From assembly GCA_020634555.1 (NCBI GenBank), contig JACKBK010000015.1:1-64000 (forward strand): a stretch of DNA of 64,000 nucleotides, written 5' to 3'. Both the position numbers and the translations under genes were made by a program. The notes beneath the pieces are model-generated. The model saw only the letters and a program-made list of their open reading frames with translations. It had not been told where the DNA came from and searched no databases. Below are positions 24,656 through 32,787 of the stretch, piece after piece (position 1 is the first letter of the stretch; every line of letters starts with the position of its first letter). Origin of the DNA: Caldilineae bacterium (GTDB lineage Bacteria > Chloroflexota > Anaerolineae > JAAEKA01).

Positions 24656-25682
24656 CAAACTGCTCCAGAAAACGTAAATCGTTGCCGAAGAAGTAGCGAA
24701 TATCAGAAATGCCGCTCTTGAGCATGGTGATCCGTTCCGGTCCCATGCCGAAGGCGAAGCCGGACCACTCAGCCGGGTCATAGCCGCCGTTGCGCAGCAC
24801 CGTTGGGTGTACCATGCCCGCGCCCATAATCTCCAGCCAGCCGACGTATTTGCACACCGCACAGCCGGAACCGCCGCAGAGGATGCAATCGACATCCGCC
24901 TCGACGCTGGGTTCGGTGAAGGGGAAATGCGAGCAGCGGAAGCGCAACTTGCGGCCCGCGCCGTAGAGCTGGTTGGCGAACTCCACGATGACGCCCTTCA
25001 GATCGGCCATGGTGATGTGGCGGCCGATGGCCAGCCCCTCGACCTGGTGGAACATCATCTCAGCGCGCGCGCTGACCTGCTCGTAGCGATAACACATGCC
25101 CGGCAGGATGACGCGGATCGGCTTGTCCGGCCCCAGCGCTTTCATCGCATGGATCTGGCCGGGGCTGGTATGCGTGCGCATGATGACGCCGGGCGTCGTC
25201 GTGTAGAACGTATCCCACAGATCGCGCGCCGGGTGGCCGGGTGGCATGTTGAGCAGTTCAAAGTTGTACTCGTCGGTTTCGACATCGCGACTGGCAAACA
25301 CCTGGAAGCCCATGGTCGCGAAGATGTCGGTGATCTCGCGCAGGGTCTGGTTGCTGGGATGCACCCCGCCAATCTGTGGCCGGCGGCCGGGCAACGTCAC
25401 ATCAACGCCCTCCGCGGCCATCTCCGCCGCCAGCGACTCCTGCACCAGCGCCTGCTGGCGCGCGTCGAACGCTTCGGAAAGCTCGTTCTTCAGAGCGTTG
25501 GCGGCCTGGCCGTAGGCGGGCCGTTCCTCGGCCGGCACTTGCCCGATATTGCGCATCAGGTCGGTGACAGTGCCCTTGCGGCCCAGGTACTGAATGCGCC
25601 ACGCCTCCAGCGCGTCTGCATCGCCGGCCGTTTGCAGGCCAGCCAGCGCGCCTTCCCGCAACAACTGCAAATCTTCACGCAT
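24651..25682 (-). CDS. pheS: Phenylalanyl-tRNA synthetase alpha subunit
   Basis: 343 residues from the ATG at 25682, preceded by GGAGAAG; an in-frame ATG at 25697 would include that ribosome site in the coding sequence. N-terminal coiled-coil for tRNA (1-90), then class II motifs: HPxxQ (GVHPSNQTLREITDIF), motif 2 (YRYEQVSARAEMMFHQVEGLAIG) and motif 3 (GFAFGMGPERITML). There is an unusual cysteine group CILCGGSGCAVCKYVGW just before motif 3, probably a structural zinc site found in a subset of PheS. Activates phenylalanine as PheRS alpha2beta2. Confidence 0.95.
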   Translation of the reverse strand: MREDLQLLREGALAGLQTAGDADALEAWRIQYLGRKGTVTDLMRNIGQVPAEERPAYGQAANALKNELSEAFDARQQALVQESLAAEMAAEGVDVTLPGRRPQIGGVHPSNQTLREITDIFATMGFQVFASRDVETDEYNFELLNMPPGHPARDLWDTFYTTTPGVIMRTHTSPGQIHAMKALGPDKPIRVILPGMCYRYEQVSARAEMMFHQVEGLAIGRHITMADLKGVIVEFANQLYGAGRKLRFRCSHFPFTEPSVEADVDCILCGGSGCAVCKYVGWLEIMGAGMVHPTVLRNGGYDPAEWSGFAFGMGPERITMLKSGISDIRYFFGNDLRFLEQFG

Positions 25683-25720
25683 AGGTCTCTTCTCCATGTC
25701 TCAGTCTGCACATGCAAAAC

Positions 25721-25751
25721 GCCCACGTCTCATCAGGGACGAGACGTGGGC
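25721..25751 (-). terminator. T-box-controlled intrinsic terminator
   Basis: 11-bp perfect stem GCCCACGTCTC / GAGACGTGGGC (25751-25741 with 25731-25721), then GTTTTGC on the minus strand. Its 5' arm lies next to the T-box sequence so that the two structures can exclude each other. Confidence 0.88.
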
Positions 25752-25875
25752 ATCACAGTTCGCGGTACCACCCTGTTTCCTCGCGCATCTGCCGCGAGGC
25801 TCTTCATCCGACACCGGCACCAATACGCCGGGATCGGTTGCCCAGGTAACGGAGGGCTTCCGGAGCGGACTAGAC

Positions 25876-25952
25876 TCAGTTAACAGTGATCGGTGAACAG
25901 TTATCAGTTCTTCTCGGACCGATTACTGTTTACTGATAACCGATTACTGATT
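25876..25952. repeat. Inverted tandem repeat (family B) inside the T-box leader
   Basis: CAGTTAACAGTGATCGGTGA with GAACAGTTATCAG (25876-25910) faces CGATTACTGTTTACTGATAA with CCGATTACTG (25919-25951). It is the same family that separates genes between 37.5 and 51 kb. Confidence 0.8.
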
Positions 25953-26099
25953 TCACCCGTCGGCTCGGGAGCGAACTTCGGTGAACTTCGGCTCGGCCGG
26001 GCTTGCAGCGATCTCACGACCACCCGGCCTCTCTGGCAGCTTCTCTTCACCTACTTTTCTCCGTCACAGCCTTTGCAGTGGTTCTTCAATTGTAGCGGG

Positions 26100-26128
26100 A
26101 TTATGCCGCAGCGGTGCGGATTTGTCAA
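26100..26128 (-). promoter_or_regulatory. pheST promoter
   Basis: Minus strand: TTGACA (26128-26123), 17-bp spacer, CATAAT (26105-26100). Transcription would start near 26093, at the 5' end of the T-box stem I region. The -35 lies 9 nt beyond the end of the upstream bactofilin gene. Confidence 0.82.
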
Positions 26129-26136
26129 AAGGCCGT

Positions 26137-26601
26137 CTACTCCGGCTCTTCTTCATCAGCGTCCGCAGGCGGCGTTTCGACCTGCAACAGATAGGAACGC
26201 CAGTCGTCGTCGCGATCCGGAATTGACAATTGAGGGGTTGGGTTGGTGTGGCCGTTCTGGGTCATCACAAATTCACCGTTGTAGAAGCCACCCTCCTGAA
26301 CGATCAGACGACCGGCGCTGACTGTGGCTTCAACTTGGCCGGTCGGCATGATCTTGAATACGTCCTGGCAGGTGACCTCACCTTCCAGATCACCCGCGAC
26401 AGTCACGTTGCGCGCGGTGACTTTGGCTTTGACGCGGGCGCCCTGTTCAACGGTCAATGTGCCCTGGCATTGGATTTCACCCTCTGCCTGTCCCTCAACT
26501 CTTAAGTTCTGCTCGGTCTTGTACAAGCCATCGAAGTGCGAGTCGCTATCAACCAGGCTCTCGCTGGCCGTGCGCTCAACGGTCGGGGCGTTAGCAGCCA
26601 T
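26137..26601 (-). CDS. Bactofilin-like polymer-forming protein (second of pair)
   Basis: 154 residues. The centre (30-110) is a bactofilin beta-helix: LRVEGQAEGEIQCQGTLTVEQGARVKAKVTARNVTVAGDLEGEVTCQDVFKIMPTGQVEATVSAGRLIVQEGGFYNGE, with the VxG/VxAxVxA rhythm. The flexible N- and C-terminal tails are usual. Bactofilins form filaments without nucleotide and anchor cell-shape or polar proteins. Start and upstream stop overlap (TAATG), so the two bactofilins are translationally coupled. Confidence 0.85.
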   Translation of the reverse strand: MAANAPTVERTASESLVDSDSHFDGLYKTEQNLRVEGQAEGEIQCQGTLTVEQGARVKAKVTARNVTVAGDLEGEVTCQDVFKIMPTGQVEATVSAGRLIVQEGGFYNGEFVMTQNGHTNPTPQLSIPDRDDDWRSYLLQVETPPADADEEEPE

Positions 26602-27119
26602 TAGAACTGTCTCCCTTCTCTTGTCATGGTGAAACGACAGTTGACGGTCGAACCTTCTTCCACCACCAACACCTGGGTGTTGATCTGGCCGGCCACCCGG
26701 CCACCAGGAGTGACCCGAAACCGGTGTTGGCAGACAGCTTCTCCGTCGAACAGCCCGGAAACAATCACGTCGTTTGCCAGCAGGTGGCCTTTGACACTGG
26801 CCTCCTGTTCGACCATGATAGTCTCGCGCGCCTCCATATCGCCATCGAAGGATCCTTCGATCAGCACGTTGCCGTCGGATTGCAGTGTGCCCTGGATGCG
26901 CGTGTTTCGATCCAGCACAGCCGCCGACTCGCGCGCCTGGTCAAATTCAGGCATTGCCAGCGATGAGACGGGTACAGGCGCAGTTGAGGAAGTGTTGGCG
27001 GACTGTTCCGATTCAGCCGGGGAAGTTGGCTTCATCGGAAGGTCTGTCGTGGACAGCGCTTGCCGGTGCGAAGGCACCTTTGGCGATGGCTGCTCGCTCT
27101 CGCGCTTGAAAAAACTCAT
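26601..27119 (-). CDS. Bactofilin-like polymer-forming protein (first of pair)
   Basis: 172 residues. The ATG at 27119 follows AAGGAGG by 8 nt. A disordered N-terminus (1-70, MSFFKRE then Pro/Ser-rich) precedes the beta-helix RIQGTLQSDGNVLIEGSFDGDMEARETIMVEQEASVKGHLLANDVIVSGLFDGEAVCQHRFRVTPGGRVAGQI. The MSFFKR start is a typical bactofilin membrane-targeting peptide. Probably co-polymerises with the downstream paralogue. Confidence 0.86.
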   Translation of the reverse strand: MSFFKRESEQPSPKVPSHRQALSTTDLPMKPTSPAESEQSANTSSTAPVPVSSLAMPEFDQARESAAVLDRNTRIQGTLQSDGNVLIEGSFDGDMEARETIMVEQEASVKGHLLANDVIVSGLFDGEAVCQHRFRVTPGGRVAGQINTQVLVVEEGSTVNCRFTMTREGRQF

Positions 27120-27257
27120 AGATGCCACCTCCTTGTGGTTTGCGAGTGTCTGCGACAAACGCCCGATTAGCATACCACAAGACGTAAAGCTGACGCCTTG
27201 CGTTTCCCCGATGACTCCCCGATGATTAGACTACAAGTGCTTCCAACGAGCGGTGTT

Positions 27258-27872
27258 TCAGGCATCAGCCCCAATCAGGACTGCCCCTGCCGTTAACTGT
27301 AGCAGTGCCTCCTGCAGGGCGTCTGAGCGCGTTTGCGGCAAACGAACAAGCAGCGAGACATCGACTCCATATTCCTGTTCGGTGATCTCAGCCTCGAATT
27401 CGGGCAGCAGATACTGCACCTGCGCAAGAAAACCGTATTCGACAACCAGCGACAGGTCCACCATCGGCCGATGCTCGCTCAGCGGCAACGTCTCCAGGGC
27501 CAACTTGACGCCGCCGCTGTAGGCCCGCACCAGCCCGCCTCGCCCCAGCAAGCGTCCGCCGAAATAACGTGTGACCACCGCGGCGACGTCGCCCAGTCCG
27601 CTGTGTTCAAGGACGGTGAACATCGGCCGGCCGGCGGTGCCATGCGGCTCCCCGTCGTCACTGTATCCGACCTGCCCCGTGCTGCCCGGCGGACCCACCA
27701 GATAGGCCCAGCAGTTGTGGGAGGCGTCTGCGAACTCAGCCCGAATTGTGTCGATGAATGCTCGCGCTGCTTCGACCGTGGGGACGCAGGCTACGGTGGT
27801 AATGAAGCGGCTACGGTCGATCTCCTCCTCGACCCGGTGCTGGCCCGCTGGAATCGAATAGTGGACGGTCAT
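27258..27872 (-). CDS. yigZ: YigZ / IMPACT-family protein
   Basis: 204 residues. N-terminal UPF0029 domain with SRFITTVACVPTVEAARAFI, SHNCWAYLVG, YSDDGEPHGTAGRPM and VVTRYFGGRLLGRGGLVRAYSGGVKLAL, all family signatures; C-terminal ferredoxin-like half 140-204. The bacterial role is uncertain (RNA or translation-linked in the IMPACT family). Monocistronic. Confidence 0.9.
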   Translation of the reverse strand: MTVHYSIPAGQHRVEEEIDRSRFITTVACVPTVEAARAFIDTIRAEFADASHNCWAYLVGPPGSTGQVGYSDDGEPHGTAGRPMFTVLEHSGLGDVAAVVTRYFGGRLLGRGGLVRAYSGGVKLALETLPLSEHRPMVDLSLVVEYGFLAQVQYLLPEFEAEITEQEYGVDVSLLVRLPQTRSDALQEALLQLTAGAVLIGADA

Positions 27873-27950
27873 TACGCGTTGCCGATTGCACGAGCTTCTT
27901 CGGTTGAAAACAGATTCTTTGCGGTCATCTTTGTACTCTTTGTCTGGTTC

Positions 27951-28060
27951 TAATGGATTGGGTGTATTTGAACTCGGTTGAGCGGTGTTCCGTGCGGTCT
28001 CCTGACCGCTCCGGGAGCCACTCGGTCAGGAGACCGCGCTCAATCAAATACACCCTAATG
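27951..28060. repeat. Long imperfect inverted repeat
   Basis: Arms: GGGTGTATTT...TTGAGCG...GGTCTCCTGACCG and CGGTCAGGAGACC...CGCTCAA...AAATACACCC; the innermost 13 bp are perfect. It directly abuts the family G copy at 28059. In the 27873-28315 gap these two repeats are all that is seen. Confidence 0.8.
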
Positions 28061-28160
28061 GATTCTGTGGATGCAGGAAGTTGTCTTTGCAAAGGACGCC
28101 CGCCTGAGGCTACCCACTGCGCTCCGCTCCAGGGTGCTACGCAAAGCCATCCGGCAACTT
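28059..28160 (-). repeat. Dispersed ~100-bp repeat, copy 2 (family G)
   Basis: Inverted relative to the copy at 14121-14232: on the minus strand it reads GCCGGATGGCTTTGCGTAGC, then GCGCAGTGGGTAGCCTC, GGCGGGCGTCC and AACTTCCTGCATCCACAGAA. Confidence 0.75.
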
Positions 28161-28315
28161 TCACGTCGCTGCTCGCGCTCCGGAGTGGGGTTCTCGATCC
28201 GGTTTACGGTCGGGCGGCCGCACACCGCAGACTCCGTTAGAACCAACATGTTACGGCAGCTTGGCTGGCAAGACAAAGCGGCAATTCAGGTTCAGCGCTT
28301 CTCTGAAAGTTGCAT

Positions 28316-29044
28316 TCAGGACGGTTCCCGGTTGTAGATCACCGGCATCTGTCCCTTCCAACGGCTCCACGTTTCGCCGTCGGTGATCAGCTCCGCCATG
28401 AAGTGGCCGACGTTGATGCGGCTGGTGGACGCTGACCCAAAGATCGCGCTTTGAGTGGGAGATGGAAATACATCGTAGGCGCTTACCGCATCCTGGTCGA
28501 GCAGGTTGTCGGGACGAACAGCAACCCACTCGATCGCGCCGTCTTCCTGGCCGATGGCGGTTCGCAGATACTCGGCGGCCTGTTCGTTGTCCGCCTGCGG
28601 AGGTACCAACAGGCGCATTGCTCCGGCAGCCAGCCGCTCCTTGAACGCAAGCTGCTCGTCGAGATCGCGGTTGCGGTTGCCGGCCGTGTTCATCAGCACG
28701 AACTTCACCGGTAGAGTCGGCTGGTTGGCTTTGATGGCCGCGCACAGCCGCCGGGTCGCATCGGTTACCAGCCGGCGCGGGCTGCCCCAGATACCCTGCG
28801 GAGTCATGGTGTGTCCCAGGCACGACGCCACCGCGTCGCAGCCGCTGACGTGCTGCGCCATCTCGGTGTCGCTGAGGTCCAGCAAACTGGAGCGGATCAC
28901 CGTCAGTTGGTCGTGGTTCCTGAGCTTCTCCGGCAATCTGTCGGGCGACCGGACAATTGCTTTGACCGCTTGGCCGCGGTCGAACAACTGCTCAACCAGC
29001 CGCCGCCCGGTGGCGCCGGTCGCTCCGACGACAAGGGTGGTCAT
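28316..29044 (-). CDS. NmrA-like NAD(P)-binding atypical SDR
   Basis: 242 residues from the ATG at 29044 (GGAGGA 5-6 nt upstream; a GTG three bases earlier is too close to it). Rossmann motif VVGATGATGRRLVEQL, the NmrA/HSCARG form GxxGxxG. No catalytic Tyr-x-x-x-Lys in the classical place, so it is a sensor or reductase of unknown substrate. It follows the DinB-like gene by 12 nt in an operon. A decayed copy of its C-terminal part lies at 30890-31110. Confidence 0.83.
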   Translation of the reverse strand: MTTLVVGATGATGRRLVEQLFDRGQAVKAIVRSPDRLPEKLRNHDQLTVIRSSLLDLSDTEMAQHVSGCDAVASCLGHTMTPQGIWGSPRRLVTDATRRLCAAIKANQPTLPVKFVLMNTAGNRNRDLDEQLAFKERLAAGAMRLLVPPQADNEQAAEYLRTAIGQEDGAIEWVAVRPDNLLDQDAVSAYDVFPSPTQSAIFGSASTSRINVGHFMAELITDGETWSRWKGQMPVIYNREPS

Positions 29045-29056
29045 CACTTCCTCCGT

Positions 29057-29581
29057 TCATCTCCCCACAGCGCTGGGCTGCCACTGTTCACCGCCCTGTT
29101 CCAGGTAGAATGCCAGCAGGTCTGTTGTCGGCGGCTCGTGGCCCAACTCGGTCAGCATCGCCGCCACCTCGCTGCGGTGATGCGTGGCATGGTTGGCGCA
29201 GTGCAGGATCACCTGCCAGCACACCAGTGCGTAGGGATGTCCGCGCATGTTGGTCCAGTGCGCGGTTTCAGCCAGACTGGTCTCGTCCGTAGCGGTGAAC
29301 CAGGCGCGGCGATCGGCGGACAGCGCTGCCCAGCGCGCCCGGATCGCCGGCAGGTCAGGCAGGTCGTCCGCCGACAGCATGGTGGCCGGCGACTGGCTCT
29401 GCCAGCGGGCAAACCAGAGCGCTTCAGCGCCCAGCAGGTGAACCAGTGTCAGGTGTACTGATCCGAAGCCGGGCAGCACCGGCTTCGTGAACTGCTCTAC
29501 GTTCAGCGCGCCGGTGGTGTCCAGCAGCCGCGCGGTCACCCAGTCGCCGTAATCGAAGAGGGAAGCAAGTTGTTCTTTCAT
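29057..29581 (-). CDS. DinB-family metal-binding four-helix protein
   Basis: 174 residues. The DinB/YfiT three-histidine metal site is visible as HLTLVHLLGAE (first helix pair) and HCANHATHHRSEV (third helix). DYGDWVTARLLDT is the usual start. DinB proteins act in thiol transfer (bacillithiol, mycothiol) or detoxification; the thiol used here is unknown. First gene of a two-gene operon with the NmrA-like gene. Confidence 0.85.
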   Translation of the reverse strand: MKEQLASLFDYGDWVTARLLDTTGALNVEQFTKPVLPGFGSVHLTLVHLLGAEALWFARWQSQSPATMLSADDLPDLPAIRARWAALSADRRAWFTATDETSLAETAHWTNMRGHPYALVCWQVILHCANHATHHRSEVAAMLTELGHEPPTTDLLAFYLEQGGEQWQPSAVGR

Positions 29582-29639
29582 GAGGCTTCTATGCTTGCCG
29601 GTCTGACCGGTTGATGAAAGTTAAGAAAATAATCCGGTA

Positions 29640-29780
29640 ATAGACTGACGAAAGCCGCCCGACCGTAAACGGATCGGGCTACAAGATGTAAGGCCCTCCG
29701 GGCCTGGGAATCCTAGCCCTAAAAGGGCTTCTACTTTGTAGCCGGGAGGTTTTAGCTCCCGGCGGGCGTGTCGAGCCAAT
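29640..29780. repeat. REP-like palindromes in the 29582-29970 gap
   Basis: Hairpin units GTAGCCGGGAGG-TTTTAG-CTCCCGGC (29740-29763), CCCTCCGGGCC and AAGCCGCCCGACCG...CGGATCGGGCT. The rest of the gap (29781-29970) has no gene or strong structure. Confidence 0.55.
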
Positions 29781-29970
29781 TACCGACTTAATTTCTTAGG
29801 CTTCATAAAACCGGTCGAGCTCTGAGACATCAACAAAGCTGCGAAGTTTGTTGGCATACTGTTCCGCCCGCCCAGCGCTCTGGCATGGCGAGCGCTGGAT
29901 GAGAAATCGTCAGCTTGGTTGGCATGTAGCAATCTCAACACAACAACTGGAGTGACATTTCGCTATGCGA

Positions 29971-30873
29971 TCATGACAAGCCATTCATCTCAAGCCCGCA
30001 CCACTCCAAACTCATCTGCCACAAGCGACGCGCTTTTTCTTCATCGTAGGATTCGTCGCTTGAGCGCTTTTCCTTGCCATCCACGATGAACCTGCCGCCG
30101 ACCCGGTCAAATCGGGGATCGGTCGCGGCGACCATATAGGATGACGATGCCTGCTCCAGCGAACGCGCAAAGGGCATGCGCGGCAGGATTTGTTTGTACA
30201 TCAGGCGGTCAATCGTCGACGTTCTGCGATCACCAATGGCTTCCGGCACAAAACCGGGGCAGACCGCGTTTGACGTCACGCCCGTACCGGCAAGCCTGCG
30301 CTGCAACTCATACGCAAACCAGATGTTCGCCAGCTTGGAGTTGCGGTAGAACACCTGCGAGTCGTAGTATTTCTCGCCCTTGAGGTTGTCGTAATCAAAA
30401 TCCGGCGCTCCGCGGCCTCCGTAGCCAGGGATATGCTTCTGCGAAGACACTGTGATCACGCGTGCCGGGGCCGACTGCTTGAGGTTGTCCAGCAAAAGAT
30501 TCGTAAGCAAGAAATGTCCCAGGTGATTGGTGCCGAATGTCATTTCGAAGCCGTCGGCGGTGAAACTGGCCCGTTCACCTGCGACCGATCCACCGGCATT
30601 GTTGATCAGAACGTACAATGGGTACTCTTTGGCGAGAAACGCGGCTGCGCATTGCCGTACGGCTGCCAATGACGCCAGGTCCAGTGGAATGGACTCGATG
30701 CTGGCGTTGGGATTGCCGGCATGGATCTGCTCTATGGCCTGCGCGCTGGTCTGTTGGTTGCGTGAAGCCAGAACGACGTGGAAACCGTTAGCAGCCAGCT
30801 TTCTGGCAGTGGCAAAACCGATGCCGCTGTTCCCGCCAGTGATCATTGCAACACGTGGTTTTTCTTCTGGCAT
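29971..30873 (-). CDS. Short-chain dehydrogenase (retinol / protochlorophyllide-reductase-like)
   Basis: 300 residues. NAD(P) motif TGGNSGIG (TGxxxGIG), NNAGG, catalytic Ser in VITVSSQKH and Tyr-Lys in FYRNSKLANIW (YxxxK). The C-terminal extension and LGHFLLTNLLL are typical of the WWOX/RDH-like group acting on hydrophobic carbonyls. Immediately followed (minus strand) by the gap and family REP elements; no co-transcribed partner downstream. Confidence 0.87.
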   Translation of the reverse strand: MPEEKPRVAMITGGNSGIGFATARKLAANGFHVVLASRNQQTSAQAIEQIHAGNPNASIESIPLDLASLAAVRQCAAAFLAKEYPLYVLINNAGGSVAGERASFTADGFEMTFGTNHLGHFLLTNLLLDNLKQSAPARVITVSSQKHIPGYGGRGAPDFDYDNLKGEKYYDSQVFYRNSKLANIWFAYELQRRLAGTGVTSNAVCPGFVPEAIGDRRTSTIDRLMYKQILPRMPFARSLEQASSSYMVAATDPRFDRVGGRFIVDGKEKRSSDESYDEEKARRLWQMSLEWCGLEMNGLS

Positions 30874-30889
30874 AAGTACCTTTACGGCG

Positions 30890-31110
30890 ACTCGGCATTG
30901 TAGATGAACGGCTGCTGTCCTTCCAACGCCTCTAACTCTCGTCGTGGGTAATCAGCTTCGCCATTAGGTGACCATCGTTGATGCGGTCGATTTTGCCGGA
31001 GTCGAAGATTGGATTTGTGATCGGTTAGGGATATATTTCGTAGTCGCTTTCCGCGTTCTGGTCGATCAGGGAGTCAATGGGTTGCTCCGGCAACAGGCTG
31101 GACATCGATT
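30890..31110 (-). pseudogene. Relic of an NmrA-like gene (C-terminal part)
   Basis: Parallels the last 70 codons of the gene at 28316-29044: shared stretches include TGTCC-TTCCAACG, TAATCAGCTTCGCCAT versus TGATCAGCTCCGCCAT, and CGTTGATGCGG. In translation, INDGHLMAKLITHDES matches INVGHFMAELITDGET. Indels break every frame. Confidence 0.75.
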
Positions 31111-31123
31111 TCCTCCGTTCATC

Positions 31124-31804
31124 TCACCTCAAACCAAGTTTCTTCGCCAAATCCCGGCGATCTACACCATCAGCCATTGCCACGCCAAGGTCCAGGATCG
31201 ATTCCCTGGCCTCCTCAACCGACCAATCCTTGACGCCGTCCAGCCAGCCGGCAGGCGCCCAATCCTCCACCCGGCAGTAGCGGTTGACCGGCCAGCCATA
31301 GAACTCGCCCCTGGCGTTGACTTTGCGGTCGTTGCCGTCGACTGTGATGTAGTACTCCTGTTGTAGTTGCCGAATGGCGGTATCCACCGCGCTGGCGCCT
31401 TGCTTGCCGCTGACGCCCAGGGTTTGCCGCACCTGGCTGATGTTGAGAGTGCTCCTCTCTTCAAAGAGCTGCCAAAGCTGCCAGCTTCTTTGGCTTATCG
31501 TTCCACGCGCCCAGCGCTCGGGCATGGAGAGGGTTGGATGGTAGGCGGCGTAGAAAATCGGGTATAGGCGCCGGGCGACAAAGCCCTTGTGTTTGCCCAG
31601 GATACAGCCATATGCCAGCCGCTTCTCTTCGGCGACGCGATCCTTCCAGCGCCAGGGGTCGGTATCGAGACCGGTGTGCCATTGACTTTCTGCCGTCTCG
31701 CCGCCCAGAGATGGCAACCTCGGCAAGAGCGGCGACAGCGTCATAAAGCCCAGCGCTTCGACGCGGGCAATAAAATCTTCATAGGTGGTCAACATAGTGG
31801 TCAT
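31124..31804 (-). CDS. AlkZ-related winged-helix protein
   Basis: 226 residues. I recognise this as the AlkZ-related family (YEDFIARVEALGFM, WHTGLDTDPWRWKDRVAEEKRLAYGCILGKHKGFVA, FYAAYHP, GWPVNRYCRVEDWAP). The HTH-like part is LNISQVRQTLGVSGKQGASAVDTAIRQLQQ. AlkZ glycosylases unhook DNA crosslinks; this shorter relative lacks a proven activity. It is placed between two relics (NmrA-like and DinB-like), so it was probably inserted into a decayed duplicate of that operon. Confidence 0.75.
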   Translation of the reverse strand: MTTMLTTYEDFIARVEALGFMTLSPLLPRLPSLGGETAESQWHTGLDTDPWRWKDRVAEEKRLAYGCILGKHKGFVARRLYPIFYAAYHPTLSMPERWARGTISQRSWQLWQLFEERSTLNISQVRQTLGVSGKQGASAVDTAIRQLQQEYYITVDGNDRKVNARGEFYGWPVNRYCRVEDWAPAGWLDGVKDWSVEEARESILDLGVAMADGVDRRDLAKKLGLR

Positions 31805-31879
31805 TCTTGGCGTCCAGGGCTATGTAAAAGTGCGCTGCCTAACGGGGCGCGACGCGGTCAGCAATCTCGGCGGAGTGTT

Positions 31880-32064
31880 GAGCGGTCAGCCGTTAAACCA
31901 GAGATCCGAAGCGCCCAGCAAGTAAACCAGTGTCAGGTACATCGACCTGAAACCGGCTAACACCGGCCGCGGGAACTGGTCTCCAGTCAGCATGTTGGCA
32001 GTGTGCAGTAATTGTCCTGTCACCCAATCGCCATAGTCAAGAGGGGGCTAAGGAGTTCCTTCAT
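31880..32064 (-). pseudogene. Relic of a DinB-family gene (N-terminal part)
   Basis: Starts at ATG 32064 and, after a one-base slip near codon 8, reads DYGDWVTGQLLHTANML...LAGFRSMYLTLVYLLGASDLWF, closely matching the N-terminal 60 residues of the DinB-like gene at 29057-29581. It ends in a stop and overlaps the last 17 nt of hepT. Confidence 0.82.
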
Positions 32065-32449
32065 CGCCGGGCCACTGCTCAAGGAGAGCGTCAATTGCCC
32101 GTTTGAGACCATCAATCTTGTTCTGGCACACATCAAAGATTACTTCGGCGTCTAAGGCAAAGTAGTGGTGGCTCAAGAAATCGCGTATGCCCTTGGCGCC
32201 CTTCCAATCCACATCTGGAAATTGGTGATCCAGATCAATCGCAGCGACAGAGTCCAGTTGTTTGAGGTTTTCACCTATCGCTATCAACATCATCGCGATT
32301 CCATCCAGCCGATCGATCCCGTCATCGCTCGTCAGAAATTCCTCCGCGCTGTCGATACCTTGAGAACGACGCTCAATCCACTCAATTGCGGCCGCTATGT
32401 TGAGGAGGATCTGGTGTACCAGGATTGGATCAAACGTAGATGGCTTCAT
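32048..32449 (-). CDS. hepT: HepT-like HEPN ribonuclease toxin (DUF86)
   Basis: 133 residues. The HEPN RNase motif R-x4-H-x-Y is present as RDFLSHHY (about residue 86). Helical throughout. It overlaps the upstream nucleotidyltransferase gene by 20 nt. In characterised pairs the partner adds AMP to the motif tyrosine and silences the RNase. Confidence 0.88.
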   Translation of the reverse strand: MKPSTFDPILVHQILLNIAAAIEWIERRSQGIDSAEEFLTSDDGIDRLDGIAMMLIAIGENLKQLDSVAAIDLDHQFPDVDWKGAKGIRDFLSHHYFALDAEVIFDVCQNKIDGLKRAIDALLEQWPGDEGTP

Positions 32450-32717
32450 CGTCGATGCGGCGCTTCAGATAGGTGTTGAGAAATCGGCTGTAGCGTATCA
32501 GATCCACGGGGGCGGCCAGGATGGCTTCCAGGTCTTCCTTCATGTGGACCATCTTAAACAGGTCCGGAGGCATCTCCACGACGACATCCACATCGCTGGC
32601 ACGTGTAGACTCGTCACGGGCTACGGAACCGAAGATTCCCAGGCGCGTGACGCCATATTTTGCAGACAATTCTTGTTTGTGGTCGCTGAGGGTTTGAAGG
32701 ACTTCTTTTTGTTCCAT
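32430..32717 (-). CDS. mntA: MntA-like minimal nucleotidyltransferase antitoxin
   Basis: 95 residues. ATG at 32717. The nucleotidyltransferase motif GSVARDE...SDVDVVVEM (GSx10DxD) is complete, so it should be an active AMP-transferase acting on HepT. The long upstream extension of the frame is not used: it would overlap the regulator gene. Confidence 0.88.
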   Translation of the reverse strand: MEQKEVLQTLSDHKQELSAKYGVTRLGIFGSVARDESTRASDVDVVVEMPPDLFKMVHMKEDLEAILAAPVDLIRYSRFLNTYLKRRIDDEAIYV

Positions 32718-32787
32718 GATGCACCTTGCAGGAATTCTAACATTTGCCAGGGGTGTCGTCAAACGCTTCTCTCCGAACAGCCATTGT

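Larger units (their letters stand above)
25713..26093 (-). ncRNA. T-box riboswitch leader of pheST (tRNA-Phe sensing)
   Basis: Minus strand. The T-box consensus AGGGTGGTACCGCG is at 25774-25761. Upstream are stem I features: AAAAGTAGGTGAAGAG (26058-26043), an AGAGAGG segment and GTGAGATCG. TTC codons at 25985-25983 and 25975-25973 are candidates for the Phe specifier. A terminator follows the T-box sequence. In the T-box family, uncharged tRNA-Phe pairs with the specifier and with the UGGN bulge and stabilises an antiterminator, raising pheST expression. The linker between stem I and the antiterminator contains an inverted intergenic repeat (25876-25952). Confidence 0.93.
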
